In this document: piece after piece, positions 1 to 8,841 of the stretch | Numbering within the stretch: position 1 is the first letter of the stretch | Layout of the letters: each line of letters opens with the position of its first letter | From: an uncultured Pelagibacteraceae bacterium | Lineage (GTDB): Bacteria; Pseudomonadota; Alphaproteobacteria; Pelagibacterales; Pelagibacteraceae | NCBI GenBank assembly: GCA_902570125.1 | Contig: CACFXK010000004.1 | Span: 38,192-102,191, forward strand | Direction: 5' to 3' | DNA length: 64,000 nucleotides | The notes under the pieces: generated by a model | What the model was told of the DNA's origin: nothing | Databases searched by the model: none | What the model saw: the letters and a program-made list of their open reading frames with translations, nothing else | Position numbers and translations under genes: made by a program

Positions 1-605
1 TCAATGACAGCACTTAACTGAGGATAACCAACACCTGTTTGAATTCTTGTAGTGCAAACACTACCTGGTCCAATTCCAACTTTTACAATATCTGCTCCTG
101 ATAATACTAATTCTTGTGCCATATCTGCCGTTACCACGTTACCAGCAATAATAGTTTTAGTAGGATATTTATCTCTCACGGATTTTAAAAATTTACTAAA
201 GTGTTCAGAATAACCATTAGCAACATCAATGCAGATAAATTTTATGAAACTATATTCTTTTAAAATTTTATCTAAATTTTCAAAATCTTCTTTTTTTATT
301 CCTATACTTAAAGCAATATTTGGATGAATAGATTTTATTTTTTTGAATTTTTTTATTTTTTGAATGTTATGCTGTTTAGTTAAACATGTGATCATTCCGT
401 ATTCAGAAAGCTTTTCAGCTACACCAAGTTCACCAACACCGTCCATATTTGAGGCCATGATAGGAATTCCAGACCATTCATTATTACTATACTTAAATCT
501 ATAAGTTCTTTTTAGATTTACATCTTTACGACTTTGAAGAGTACTTCTCTTAGGTCTAAAAAGTACATCTGAGTAGTCTAATTTTAGTTCTTCTTCAATT
601 CTCAC
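1..605 (-). CDS. guaC: GMP reductase, 3' part cut by the window edge
   Basis: Not in the ORF track. The minus strand translates from a GTG at 603-605 as MRIEEELKLDYSDVLFRPKR, nearly the N-terminus of E. coli GuaC, which fixes this start. Downstream comes the IMPDH/GMPR catalytic loop GIGPGSVCTTR, with the nucleophilic cysteine at about residue 184 (186 in E. coli), then TGVGYPQLSAVI, where the window ends. The enzyme reduces GMP to IMP with NADPH and so lets guanine nucleotides feed the adenine pool. About 201 codons are present; roughly the last 140 should lie outside. The gene is divergent from the hydrolase at 708, with about 100 bases between. I saw no Shine-Dalgarno sequence before the GTG. 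Confidence 0.93.
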   Translation of the reverse strand, partial: MRIEEELKLDYSDVLFRPKRSTLQSRKDVNLKRTYRFKYSNNEWSGIPIMASNMDGVGELGVAEKLSEYGMITCLTKQHNIQKIKKFKKIKSIHPNIALSIGIKKEDFENLDKILKEYSFIKFICIDVANGYSEHFSKFLKSVRDKYPTKTIIAGNVVTADMAQELVLSGADIVKVGIGPGSVCTTRIQTGVGYPQLSAVI

Positions 606-707
606 GAATCCGAATTTATACAGGGGCTCAAAGCAAATTCAAATTAATTATTAATATTGATGCAGCGTTTTCATTGGCTTTAATTTAAAAAATACATATT
701 ATTAGGC

Positions 708-1586
708 ATGTTTAATGGTTTTAAGTCAAAGTACGTAAAGGTAAAAAAGGGCAAGGTTTTTTGTAGAGTTGGTGGTGAAGGTCCACCATTACTTTTACTA
801 CACGGATATCCACAAACACATTTAATGTGGCACAAAACAGCCCCTGAGTTATCTAAAAAATTTACAGTGGTTGCTGCAGATTTAAGAGGATATGGAAATA
901 GTCTTGCTCCAGCATCAGATAGCAAACATTACAACTACTCAAAAAGAGAAATGGCAAGTGACATGAAACAGATGATGATAAAATTAGGGTTTAACAAATT
1001 TTTTGTTGCGGGACATGATAGAGGTGGAAGAGTTGCTCACAGGTTAGCAAGAGACCATAGAAAAAATATAATAGCTCTTAGTGTTTTAGATATTTGTCCA
1101 ACATTAGATATGTACGAACTAACGACGAAAGATTTCGCAAAAGCTTACTTTCATTGGTTTTTTTTAATACAACCAAAATGGTTACCTGAGAAAATGATAA
1201 TGAGCGATCCACGTAAATGGATGAAAAGTTGTTTAGATAAATGGTCAGGGAATCACAAATTTGGAAAAGTTGAAGAAAATTATTTAAAATGTTTCAAGCA
1301 ACCAAAAAGAATTCATGGATCTTGTGAAGATTATAGGGCGTCTGCGACTATTGATTTGGATCATGACAAACAAGATAGAAAGAAAAAACTAAATATTCCA
1401 GTCCAAGTGTTATGGGGAAGTAAGGGAGTAATTGGAAAGCAGTTCAAACCATTAAAAATTTGGCAAAGATATACTAAGAAAAAAGTTATAGGTTATCCTA
1501 TAAACTCAGGTCACTTCATTCCAGAGCAAAACCCAAAGGCAACTATTAAACATTTAACTAATTTTTTTTTGAAGAAAATTAAGTAA
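708..1586 (+). CDS. alpha/beta hydrolase of the haloacetate (fluoroacetate) dehalogenase type
   Basis: A 292-residue alpha/beta-hydrolase with every functional residue known from fluoroacetate dehalogenase: oxyanion HGYPQTH (32-38), nucleophile elbow GHDRGGR with Asp104 and carboxylate-binding Arg105 and Arg108, acid Asp128 in LDICPT, halide-pocket His149-Trp150, Tyr209 in CEDYRAS, and catalytic His269 in SGHFIPE. The Asp nucleophile, rather than Ser, points to dehalogenase or epoxide-hydrolase chemistry, and the His-Trp-Tyr trio is specific to haloacetate dehalogenases. Predicted reaction: hydrolysis of a 2-haloacid to the hydroxyacid in the cytoplasm. The substrate is unproven; epoxide hydrolase is the main alternative. 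It appears to stand alone, 75 bases before tldD. Confidence 0.85.
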   Translation: MFNGFKSKYVKVKKGKVFCRVGGEGPPLLLLHGYPQTHLMWHKTAPELSKKFTVVAADLRGYGNSLAPASDSKHYNYSKREMASDMKQMMIKLGFNKFFVAGHDRGGRVAHRLARDHRKNIIALSVLDICPTLDMYELTTKDFAKAYFHWFFLIQPKWLPEKMIMSDPRKWMKSCLDKWSGNHKFGKVEENYLKCFKQPKRIHGSCEDYRASATIDLDHDKQDRKKKLNIPVQVLWGSKGVIGKQFKPLKIWQRYTKKKVIGYPINSGHFIPEQNPKATIKHLTNFFLKKIK

Positions 1587-1661
1587 TTAGCCTTACTTGA
1601 TGTGATCAATAATCGCGCATATCATTCTTGATAATATTAAATTCACCTTTAAATATAGCTA

Positions 1662-3074
1662 ATGTCCTCTTTACTTAAAAATTCAGAATTAACTTCAGAA
1701 AAAGCAGATAGCATTGTTTCTGAAACTCTAAATAATTGTGATGATGGTGAGCTTTATATAGAGGATACAAAATCTGAGACAATTGTATTAGATGATAACA
1801 AGATTAAAAGTTCAAATTATACATCTGACTTAGGTTATGGTTTTAGAGCTGTAACAGGTGATACAGTAGCTTATTCTCATTCAAACGAAATTTCAGAAAA
1901 ATCATTAAAAAATTCTAGCGAAAATCTTAAGTCAACTTTAAAAAATAATAGCGGAACATATAATTCAGAAATTAAAAAAACTAATCAGAAGCTTTATAAA
2001 GACGTTGATCCAATTGAGAGCAAGTCAATGAAATCAAAAATAGAATTGCTGAACAATATGAATGAGTATGCCAGATCAAAAGATAGTTCAGTTAAACAAG
2101 TAACAGCAAGCCTTCTAGCAGAGAAGAAAAATGTTGAGATCATTAGATCTGGAGGAGAATTATTATCAGATAACAGACCTTTAGTTAGAATAAATATGTC
2201 AGTAATGGTTGAAAAGAATGGTAGAAAAGAAACTGGTGTTTTTGGTATTGGTGGAAGACAAGATTATGATGAATATCTTAAAAATGATAATTGGAAAAAA
2301 GTTTGTGATGAAGCTTTTAGAATTGCAAGTACGAATATAGAAAGTAAACCTTCTCTTGCAGGAGAAATGAAAGTTGTTTTAGGACCTGGTTGGCCTGCAA
2401 TTTTAATTCATGAAGCTGTAGGTCATGGACTAGAAGGAGATTTTAATAGAAAAAAAACTTCAGCTTTTCATGATTTAGTTGGTAAAAAAGTTGCGAGCGA
2501 TGGAGTTACAATAATCGACGACGGAACATTAGATAATAGAAGAGGTAGTTTAAATATTGATGATGAAGGAACGCCAACAGAAAGAACAGTTTTAATTGAA
2601 AATGGTATCTTAAAAAATTTCATGCAAGATAGACTTAATGCAAGACTTATGAATACAAAATCAACAGGAAATGGAAGAAGAGAGAGCTATAAACATGTAG
2701 TGATGCCTAGAATGAGAAATACGATAATGTTAGGTGGATCAAACACTCAAGAAGAAATGATTAAATCAGTAGATAAAGGTATTTTTGCTGTAAGTTTTGG
2801 AGGTGGTCAAGTTGACATTACCTCTGGTAAATTCGTTTTTAACTGTACAGAAGCTTATGAGATTATAAATGGAAAAATTGGATCTCCAATTAAAGGAGCT
2901 ACTTTAATTGGTGATGGACCATCTTCTTTAAAAGAAATTTTAATGATTGGAAATGATATGATGTTAGATCCTGGAATTGGAACGTGTGGTAAAGCTGGAC
3001 AAGGTGTACCAGTTGGTGTTGGACAACCATCTTTGCTTATCAATAATATGACTGTTGGCGGAACCCAACTATAG
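1662..3074 (+). CDS. tldD: TldD metalloprotease subunit
   Basis: A 470-residue member of the TldD/PmbA family. The metal-binding HExxxH motif is visible as HEAVGHGLEGD from residue 250, followed by the Gly-rich C-terminal half typical of TldD, ending in VGGTQL. In E. coli TldD pairs with TldE (PmbA) to form a cytoplasmic heterodimeric protease that trims microcin B17 and the CcdA antitoxin. TldD carries the catalytic zinc site, which is intact here. The partner gene starts within a few bases of this stop codon, so the two are almost certainly co-translated. Confidence 0.95.
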   Translation: MSSLLKNSELTSEKADSIVSETLNNCDDGELYIEDTKSETIVLDDNKIKSSNYTSDLGYGFRAVTGDTVAYSHSNEISEKSLKNSSENLKSTLKNNSGTYNSEIKKTNQKLYKDVDPIESKSMKSKIELLNNMNEYARSKDSSVKQVTASLLAEKKNVEIIRSGGELLSDNRPLVRINMSVMVEKNGRKETGVFGIGGRQDYDEYLKNDNWKKVCDEAFRIASTNIESKPSLAGEMKVVLGPGWPAILIHEAVGHGLEGDFNRKKTSAFHDLVGKKVASDGVTIIDDGTLDNRRGSLNIDDEGTPTERTVLIENGILKNFMQDRLNARLMNTKSTGNGRRESYKHVVMPRMRNTIMLGGSNTQEEMIKSVDKGIFAVSFGGGQVDITSGKFVFNCTEAYEIINGKIGSPIKGATLIGDGPSSLKEILMIGNDMMLDPGIGTCGKAGQGVPVGVGQPSLLINNMTVGGTQL

Positions 3075-3078
3075 TAAG

Positions 3079-4398
3079 ATGATTAAAGATCAACAGTATT
3101 TAAAAAAAATTGCTGATATATGCCTTAGTAAATCAAAAAAATTAGGTTCATCTGATGCAAACATATTAGTGCAAAGTTCTGTTTCTGAAAATGTAAATGT
3201 AAGGAATAAAAAACTTGATGGATCTGAAAGGTCTGAAAATCTTGGAGTAGTCCTTACAACTTATTTAGGTAAAAAAAAGTCCTCAATAGCTTCATCGAAT
3301 CTAAAAGAAAGTAATTTAGATGAGTTAGTAAATAGATGTATTGAAACAATGAAAATTACTCCTGAGGATGAATATAATTCATTACCAGATAAAGACCTTC
3401 ATTTTAAAGGATTAAAAGACTTAGACTTGTATGATGAAACTCATTTAAGCAATGAAGACAAGATTAATTATATAAAAGAGGCAGAAGAGGAAGCTTTTTC
3501 AAATGATAAAATAATAAATACTAATGGATCTGGATTTGGTGAGAACAAATCAAATTTTTTATTAGCTAATTCAAATGGATTTGCTGATGGATATAAAACT
3601 TCACAATTTACTGCATATTGTGAAGTTGTTTCAAAAAGCAACGGAAGCATGGAAAGAGATTATGAATATACAAGTAAAAGGTTTTACAGTGATATTTTAA
3701 AACCTAAACAACTTGGATCTATTGCAGCAGAGCATGCAGTAAAGAAATTAAATCCACAAAAGATAAAAAGTGAAAAAATTAGTCTGATATTTGATAAAAG
3801 AATTTCAAAAAATTTTCTATCTATATTTGCAAGTGCAATATCATCAAGTGCAATTGCAAAAGGTACTACATTTTTAAAAGATAAATTAAATCAACAAGTT
3901 TTTAACCCTGAAATAAATATACAAGATCATGGTAATATAAGAAAAGCCAATGGATCTCGTTACTTTGATAGCGAAGGCATAGCAGTAGTTAACCTTGATT
4001 TGATAAAGAACGGTATTCTTCAAGACTATTTAATTGATACTTATAATGGGAAAAAAATAAATAGAAAGTCTAATGGTAGGGCAAGTGGTACAACAAATTT
4101 GTATTTTCAAAATGGATCAAAAACATTTGAAGATCTAATCAAATCAGAAAATAAAATCTTGTATATTAAAGAAACTATCGGCCATGGTACAAATATTATT
4201 AACGGTGATTATTCTGTAGGAGCATCTGGCATGATGATTGAGAATGGAGAGTTTTCATATCCAGTAAGTGAAATTACAATTGCTGGAAACCTAAATAATA
4301 TTTTTAAAAATATAACTTTAGCCGACGATTTAGAATTTAACTATGCAACGAATTCACCGACAATGATGGTTGAAGGTATGGTTGTTGGTGGAAAATAA
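3079..4398 (+). CDS. pmbA: TldE/PmbA, partner subunit of TldD
   Basis: A 439-residue PmbA/TldE-family protein, recognised by position and by the C-terminal pattern YSVGASGMMIENGEFSYPVS and NSPTMMVEGMVVGGK. It lacks the HExxxH motif, as expected for the non-catalytic subunit. The ORF track starts it at a TTG (3055) inside tldD; I prefer the ATG at 3079 because it begins MIKDQQYLKKIADIC, which fits the family N-terminus, and lies just after the tldD stop. Together the pair forms a cytoplasmic peptidase of limited known substrate range. Confidence 0.92.
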   Translation: MIKDQQYLKKIADICLSKSKKLGSSDANILVQSSVSENVNVRNKKLDGSERSENLGVVLTTYLGKKKSSIASSNLKESNLDELVNRCIETMKITPEDEYNSLPDKDLHFKGLKDLDLYDETHLSNEDKINYIKEAEEEAFSNDKIINTNGSGFGENKSNFLLANSNGFADGYKTSQFTAYCEVVSKSNGSMERDYEYTSKRFYSDILKPKQLGSIAAEHAVKKLNPQKIKSEKISLIFDKRISKNFLSIFASAISSSAIAKGTTFLKDKLNQQVFNPEINIQDHGNIRKANGSRYFDSEGIAVVNLDLIKNGILQDYLIDTYNGKKINRKSNGRASGTTNLYFQNGSKTFEDLIKSENKILYIKETIGHGTNIINGDYSVGASGMMIENGEFSYPVSEITIAGNLNNIFKNITLADDLEFNYATNSPTMMVEGMVVGGK

Positions 4399-4405
4399 TT
4401 TCTAA

Positions 4406-4954
4406 ATGAAAAAAATAATTACCATTTTTCTTGCTATTTTTTTTATTAGTACCTCATCAAACTCTAATGAAAATGAAATAAGATTAAATAGCTTATTTGA
4501 AAAATTAAAAATTCAAAACCACTCAATTGCAATTGATACAGAGATGAAAATTTGGGATATTTGGACAAAACATCCCACTAATCAAAATTTAACTTCTTTG
4601 CTATCAAGAGGAACAAAATTTATGAATCAAGAGCAATATTCAGTTGCTGTAGATATATTCACAACAGTAATTAAAAAAGATCCTGCTTGGGCAGAAGCTT
4701 GGAATAAAAGAGCAACTGTCTTTTATTTAATGGGCAAATATCAAGATTCTCAAAATGATATAGACAAGGTATTAAAACTAGAGAAAAGACATTTTGGAGC
4801 ATTATCAGGACAGGGTCTCGTTCAAATTAAGTTAAAAAATTATGAAAAGGCTTTAAAGAGTTATGAAAAAGTAAAAGAGATTTATCCGTCCATGAGGTCA
4901 CCACAAATAATGATACCACAGATTAAAGAGTTGATTAAAAACCAATCTGTGTAA
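4406..4954 (+). CDS. exported TPR-repeat protein
   Basis: A 182-residue protein with an N-terminal signal peptide (MKKIITIFLAIFFISTSSNSN) and at least two tetratricopeptide repeats in the middle: EQYSVAVDIFTTVIKKDPAWAEAWNKRATV and the following GKYQDSQNDIDKVLKLE. The helical TPR solenoid suggests a protein-protein adaptor, probably periplasmic; there is no obvious lipobox cysteine. It starts 7 bases after pmbA and its stop directly abuts the next ATG, so it belongs to the same run of genes. Specific partners cannot be read from the sequence. Confidence 0.85.
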   Translation: MKKIITIFLAIFFISTSSNSNENEIRLNSLFEKLKIQNHSIAIDTEMKIWDIWTKHPTNQNLTSLLSRGTKFMNQEQYSVAVDIFTTVIKKDPAWAEAWNKRATVFYLMGKYQDSQNDIDKVLKLEKRHFGALSGQGLVQIKLKNYEKALKSYEKVKEIYPSMRSPQIMIPQIKELIKNQSV

Positions 4955-5503
4955 ATGAAAAAACTACTAATAATATTTTTTATTAATATTTTTGTAGTTA
5001 ATTCTGCTTATTCTGCAGAAGAAGTCCTTAATTCTTTAAAAGAGGGAGGAAAAATAATTTTTATTAGACATGCGCTTGCACCAGGGAATGGAGATCCAGA
5101 AAATTTTGATTTAAATGATTGTTCTACCCAAAGAAATTTAAATCAAAGAGGAATTGAACAGTCAAAATTTATTGGAAGTATATTTAATAAAAACCAGATT
5201 AAAATTGAAAATGTCTATTCAAGTGAATGGTGCAGATGTATAGATACAGCTAAATTTGCTTTTAAAAATTATCAAACATTTAGTGCACTAAATTCTTTTT
5301 ATGATATTAGATTTGAAGCAAATGAAGAGAGGCAAATAACTCAACTAAAAGAGTTTATTAATCAATGGAATGGTAAAGAAAATATAATTTTTGTTACTCA
5401 TTTTGTTGTTATATCCTCAATGCTAAATATAGGGACTTCTTCAGGAGAAATAGTAATAACCGATAAGAATTTAAATATTATTGGATCAATTGATACTTTG
5501 TAA
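4955..5503 (+). CDS. exported histidine phosphatase superfamily protein
   Basis: A 182-residue protein with a signal peptide (MKKLLIIFFINIFVVNSAYSA) and the phosphoglycerate-mutase-like core. The RHG motif is degenerate, IFIRHALAPG, keeping the Arg-His phosphate acceptor; the second histidine appears as FVTHFVVIS near residue 148. Glu/Trp/Cys-rich SSEWCRC is where the second core arginine is expected. The likely activity is a periplasmic phosphomonoesterase of unknown substrate. It directly follows the TPR protein with no gap, suggesting translational coupling. Confidence 0.85.
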   Translation: MKKLLIIFFINIFVVNSAYSAEEVLNSLKEGGKIIFIRHALAPGNGDPENFDLNDCSTQRNLNQRGIEQSKFIGSIFNKNQIKIENVYSSEWCRCIDTAKFAFKNYQTFSALNSFYDIRFEANEERQITQLKEFINQWNGKENIIFVTHFVVISSMLNIGTSSGEIVITDKNLNIIGSIDTL

Positions 5504-5521
5504 TATATTAACTTAATATTT

Positions 5522-5713
5522 ATGAAAACAATATTTATTATAGGATCAAAAAAGCATACTTTAAAATACACTAGAAAAATGCCTGAAGGCGAAGTAAAAA
5601 AAATGAAATCTTTTGTAACTAATAAAGGTCAAAAGTTAGAAAAAACATCCAAGTTTAAAATTCTAAATATTTCAGACGAAAAAACAGCAAGAGTATTTAA
5701 GATCAGTTTATAA
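5522..5713 (+). CDS. small basic protein of unknown function
   Basis: A 63-residue ORF, Lys-rich, without signal peptide or membrane segment. I do not recognise the family. It begins MKTIFIIGSKKHTLKYTRKM and ends ARVFKISL; the alternating hydrophobic pattern at both ends suggests a small beta-rich fold. It sits in line between the phosphatase and the aminotransferase with short gaps on both sides, and no other frame in this stretch is open on either strand for a better gene, which is the main support for it being real. Confidence 0.6.
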   Translation: MKTIFIIGSKKHTLKYTRKMPEGEVKKMKSFVTNKGQKLEKTSKFKILNISDEKTARVFKISL

Positions 5714-5738
5714 TATTTAATCCAGAAATAGAAACTAA

Positions 5739-6890
5739 ATGAAGAAATCTAAAAGAAGTAATGTAGACCCATTTATTGTAATGGATGTAATGGAGTCTGC
5801 TAGAAAAGCAGAAGCTAATGGCAAGCATGTAATTCATATGGAAGTAGGTCAACCAGGAACACCGGCACCAAAGCGTGCCAAACAATTTATTTCACATGAA
5901 ATTTCTAATAATGATCTTGGCTATACAGTTACTTTAGGTTTGCCAGAATTACGAAATAGAATTTCTAAATTGTATGGAGATTGGTACAATATTGATTTAA
6001 ACCCAGACAGAATAATTATAACAACTGGATCTTCAGGAGCATTTATACTTTCTTTTGCAGCATTATTTGATGTTGGAGATAGAGTAGGCATTGCCGCTCC
6101 AGGCTATCCTAGCTATAGACAAATTTTAAAGTCTCAAGATTTAATTCCAATTGATATTTTTACAGAGTTCCAAAATAAATTTCAGCCTATACCGAAAGAT
6201 ATTAAAGAAAATAATTTAAATGGTTTATTAGTTGCTTCTCCTGCAAATCCAACTGGTTCAATGCTTGATAAAAAAAAACTAGAAGAACTTATTAATACTG
6301 CGCATGAAAATAAAGTGAGTTTTATTAGCGATGAGATTTATCATGGAATTCAATATGAAAATAATCCTACATCTGCATTAGAAATTTCAAATGAGTGTTA
6401 TGTTATAAATTCATTTTCTAAATATTTTTCTATGACAGGTTGGAGAGTAGGCTGGATGATTGTTCCTGAAGACCATGTGAGACAAGTAGAAAGATTATCT
6501 CAAAATCTTTTTATTTGTCCTCCTCATGTAAGTCAATTAACTGCTCTATCAGCAATGGATGCAAAAGAGGAATTAAATACAAATGTAGAGGTTTATAAAA
6601 AAAATAGATCAATTTTGTTAGAAGAGTTACCTAAGGCTGGTTTAAATAAATTTTCTCCTCCAGATGGTGCTTTTTATATCTACATTGATATTTCAGAGTA
6701 TTCGAAAGATAGCCTTAACTTTTGTAAAGAAGTGCTTGATAAAGCAGGAGTAGCAATAACTCCTGGACTTGATTTCGATCAAAAAAGAGGAAATTCTACA
6801 ATAAGGTTTTCATACGCTAGAAGCACTGAGGATATAATTGAAGGAGCAAATAGAATAAAAAAATTTATGAAAGAAGAGTATTTAAAATAA
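5739..6890 (+). CDS. class I/II PLP-dependent aminotransferase
   Basis: A 383-residue fold-type I aminotransferase. Visible landmarks are GQPGTPAP near residue 38, TTGSSGAF in the cofactor phosphate region, ASPANPTGS with the substrate-binding Asn, SDEIYHGI with the PLP-pairing Asp and Tyr, and the Schiff-base lysine Lys228 in NSFSKYFSMTGWRVGW. The C-terminal RFSYARS supplies the carboxylate-binding arginine. It resembles the aspartate/aromatic/alanine branch (AspC/AlaC-like) in alphaproteobacteria, but the amino-acid substrate cannot be fixed from sequence. It is followed after 2 bases by the next gene. Confidence 0.93.
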   Translation: MKKSKRSNVDPFIVMDVMESARKAEANGKHVIHMEVGQPGTPAPKRAKQFISHEISNNDLGYTVTLGLPELRNRISKLYGDWYNIDLNPDRIIITTGSSGAFILSFAALFDVGDRVGIAAPGYPSYRQILKSQDLIPIDIFTEFQNKFQPIPKDIKENNLNGLLVASPANPTGSMLDKKKLEELINTAHENKVSFISDEIYHGIQYENNPTSALEISNECYVINSFSKYFSMTGWRVGWMIVPEDHVRQVERLSQNLFICPPHVSQLTALSAMDAKEELNTNVEVYKKNRSILLEELPKAGLNKFSPPDGAFYIYIDISEYSKDSLNFCKEVLDKAGVAITPGLDFDQKRGNSTIRFSYARSTEDIIEGANRIKKFMKEEYLK

Positions 6891-6892
6891 TA

Positions 6893-7549
6893 ATGAAAAC
6901 CGCTATTTTATTTGGCTCATCTGGGTTAATTGGATCTAATTTACTAGATAATTTAATCAATAATAATACTTACAACAAAATAAAAATATTTGTCAGAAAA
7001 TTACCTTCTATTGATAATCCAAAAGTTGAAGTGATCAATACAGATTTTTTAGATTTAGACACTTTAAAAGAAAAATTAACAGGTGATGATTGTTTTTTTT
7101 GCATTGGTACAACTCACAAAGACACACCCGATAAAAACGAATATAGAAGAATAGAATATGACTTGCCTGTACAATTAGCAAAAATTGCAAAATTTAATTC
7201 AATTAGTAATTTTATTTATGTCTCCTCAATTGGAGCAAACCCGAAAGCCTCAAGTACATATTTAAAAAATAAAGGTCAAGTAGAGGAGGAGCTAAAAAAG
7301 ATTGGGTTTTCTAACCTAAGCATTATTCAACCCTCATTTTTAGTTGGTAACAGAAAAGACTTTAGAATTGTTGAGGTTTTAGGAATTCCAGTGATGAAAT
7401 TTCTATCCTTATTCTTTTTTGGTGGATTTAAAAAATATACTCCAATAAAAGTTGAGATAGTTGTGAATGCAATGATCAAACTTGCCTCAGGAAATAATAG
7501 TGAGCAAACTTATTTATCTGATAGGTTGCAAGAGTTAGGATCTAACTAA
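6893..7549 (+). CDS. NAD(P)-binding Rossmann protein, atypical SDR
   Basis: A 218-residue atypical short-chain dehydrogenase. The N-terminal GSSGLIGSNLL is the glycine-rich dinucleotide-binding loop, and CIGTTHKDTPDKNEYRRIEYD with YVSSIGANPKASSTYLKNKGQVEE matches HTATIP2/YwnB-like oxidoreductases. The classical YxxxK is represented by YLKNK. Proteins of this group are usually soluble, with poorly known substrates. It lies between the aminotransferase and the SOUL protein with gaps of 0-2 bases, so it shares their transcript. Confidence 0.85.
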   Translation: MKTAILFGSSGLIGSNLLDNLINNNTYNKIKIFVRKLPSIDNPKVEVINTDFLDLDTLKEKLTGDDCFFCIGTTHKDTPDKNEYRRIEYDLPVQLAKIAKFNSISNFIYVSSIGANPKASSTYLKNKGQVEEELKKIGFSNLSIIQPSFLVGNRKDFRIVEVLGIPVMKFLSLFFFGGFKKYTPIKVEIVVNAMIKLASGNNSEQTYLSDRLQELGSN

Positions 7550-8122
7550 ATGAGAAAATCAATAATATCGATATCTTTTTTGATTTATATATTCTGTATT
7601 TTACCTTACTCTACTTCAATGGCTTATGAGGAATCTCAATATGATGTAGTATATAAATCTGAGATATACGAAGTGAGACATTATAAAGACCGTCTAGTTG
7701 TCGAAGTTGTAAGTAGAAACGATGACAGTAGTTTTAGAAAACTTTTTAAATATATCTCGGGTCAGAATAATAAATCCCAAGAAATCAAAATGACTGTACC
7801 TGTAACACAGGGTGAGAAGGATAATGGATACTATATGCAATTTTATCTTCCATCAAAATTTACAAAAGAGAATGCGCCTATACCCACAAATTCAGATGTT
7901 AAAATCTCAACAATAGAAGAAGGTTTTTTTGCTGTAATAGAATATTCTGGAAGAGCCTCAGATAATAATTTCTTCAAACATAAGGAAATTCTTAATAAAA
8001 AACTCTTAGAGGATAAAGTAATCATTAAAGGACCTCCAATAAGAGCAACTTATAATGGGCCTTTTACGCTTCCTATGATGAGACGCAACGAAGCTATGTT
8101 TAAAGTTGAGTGGAGTAAATAG
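7550..8122 (+). CDS. SOUL-family heme-binding-like protein, exported
   Basis: A 190-residue protein with an N-terminal hydrophobic signal (ISISFLIYIFCILPYSTSMAY) and the SOUL domain: YDVVYKSEIYEVRHYKDRLVVEV at the start, KMTVPVTQG in the middle and RATYNGPFTLPMMRRNEAMFKV at the C-terminus. SOUL/HBP proteins bind heme or tetrapyrroles in eukaryotes; the bacterial role is poorly known. The leader suggests a periplasmic location. It abuts the preceding dehydrogenase stop codon. Confidence 0.88.
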   Translation: MRKSIISISFLIYIFCILPYSTSMAYEESQYDVVYKSEIYEVRHYKDRLVVEVVSRNDDSSFRKLFKYISGQNNKSQEIKMTVPVTQGEKDNGYYMQFYLPSKFTKENAPIPTNSDVKISTIEEGFFAVIEYSGRASDNNFFKHKEILNKKLLEDKVIIKGPPIRATYNGPFTLPMMRRNEAMFKVEWSK

Positions 8123-8192
8123 ATTACATTTTGCCATATATATTAATTTCTATCGCCTGATAGTTTACCTTCATTAATCAGAAAGGTATTTT

Positions 8193-8594
8193 ATGAAAAA
8201 ATTATTTCTAATTTTATTTGTATCGTTTGGTTTAAACAGCTCTGTTTTTGCTGATGGTCATGTAAAAAGAATTTTATCAACTAGTCAGACTGGTATGGGT
8301 AACGATATTGTTTATCCATCCGGAAAAGCAAAGATCACAGCTTTTGAATTTACTGTGCCCGTAGGAGGCCCTGTAGTTCCACATACTCACTCGTTCCCTG
8401 TTTTAATAATGATACAACAAGGAGAAATTGAACTTACCCAAGGTGGCAAAAGCTATGTTTATAAAGCTGGAGATGCATTTATTGAAGATGTAGGTGTGGC
8501 TCATGAATCTAAAAATATTGGAGATGTTCCTGTAAAAGCAATTGTTGTTGCTATGGGAGTTGAAGGTCAAAAAATTATGACCCCAGTAAAATAG
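8193..8594 (+). CDS. exported single-domain cupin
   Basis: A 133-residue protein: signal peptide (KKLFLILFVSFGLNSSVFADG), then one cupin domain. The metal-binding cupin motif 1 is seen as PVVPHTHSFPVLIMIQQGEIE (two His and a Gln/Glu) and motif 2 as AGDAFIEDVGVAHES with the third His. The function of exported single cupins is not predictable; metal-dependent small-molecule binding or dioxygenase chemistry are options. AGAAAGG lies a few bases before the ATG. It has its own 70-base upstream gap and ends just before a strong hairpin at 8604-8636. Confidence 0.87.
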   Translation: MKKLFLILFVSFGLNSSVFADGHVKRILSTSQTGMGNDIVYPSGKAKITAFEFTVPVGGPVVPHTHSFPVLIMIQQGEIELTQGGKSYVYKAGDAFIEDVGVAHESKNIGDVPVKAIVVAMGVEGQKIMTPVK

Positions 8595-8603
8595 AAAGAA
8601 AAA

Positions 8604-8636
8604 ATATGGGGCAGTTATTTTTTTAATGCCCCATAT
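8604..8636 (-). terminator. rho-independent terminator of the small minus-strand unit
   Basis: ATATGGGGCA and TGCCCCATAT form a perfect 10-bp stem around a 13-base loop. Read on the minus strand the stem is followed at once by TTTTTTCTTTC, the T-run of an intrinsic terminator, and it lies 14 bases past the stop of the 63-residue ORF (8650-8841). On the plus strand the hairpin also follows the cupin stop codon, but lacks a good T-tail there, so termination in that direction should be weaker. Confidence 0.8.
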
Positions 8637-8649
8637 CTCATTCTTTAAG

Positions 8650-8841
8650 CTATATTTTTTTACTCTCTTTTCTTAAGTGTCCTAATGTTTCCCCAGAATT
8701 TTTTCCTGATTTGATAACGTATCCACTTGTACCGTTGGCATTAGTTTCTACAGTTTTCAAATTTCGAAACATTAATTGATTTAGCCTAGCGTTCTTTGAG
8801 CCTCGGCTAAACGAACTTAAAACTCTGTGCATTCTTTTCAT
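8650..8841 (-). CDS. small basic protein with structured leader, unknown family
   Basis: A 63-residue, strongly basic ORF with about 14 Lys/Arg and few acidic residues, no signal peptide or membrane segment. I do not recognise it. Its reality is supported by AAGGAGAG placed 5 bases before the ATG (unusually strong for this genome), a candidate promoter at 8928-8954, tandem hairpins in the leader and a terminator right after the stop. The charge suggests nucleic-acid or ribosome binding. The coding RNA itself can form a 7-bp stem (TTTAGCC 8780-8786 with GGCTAAA 8805-8811), so the alternative is that the whole 320-base transcript is a structured RNA and the ORF is incidental. Confidence 0.65.
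   Translation of the reverse strand: MKRMHRVLSSFSRGSKNARLNQLMFRNLKTVETNANGTSGYVIKSGKNSGETLGHLRKESKKI

Noticed and set aside
1598-1612. FNR-like box TTGAT-GTG-ATCAA upstream of tldD
   Set aside because: The spacing is three bases rather than the four of FNR/ANR sites, and no redox-regulated gene is next to it.
3055-3078. TTG start for pmbA inside tldD
   Set aside because: The extra residues MAEPNYSK do not resemble the family N-terminus, and an ATG at 3079 follows the tldD stop.
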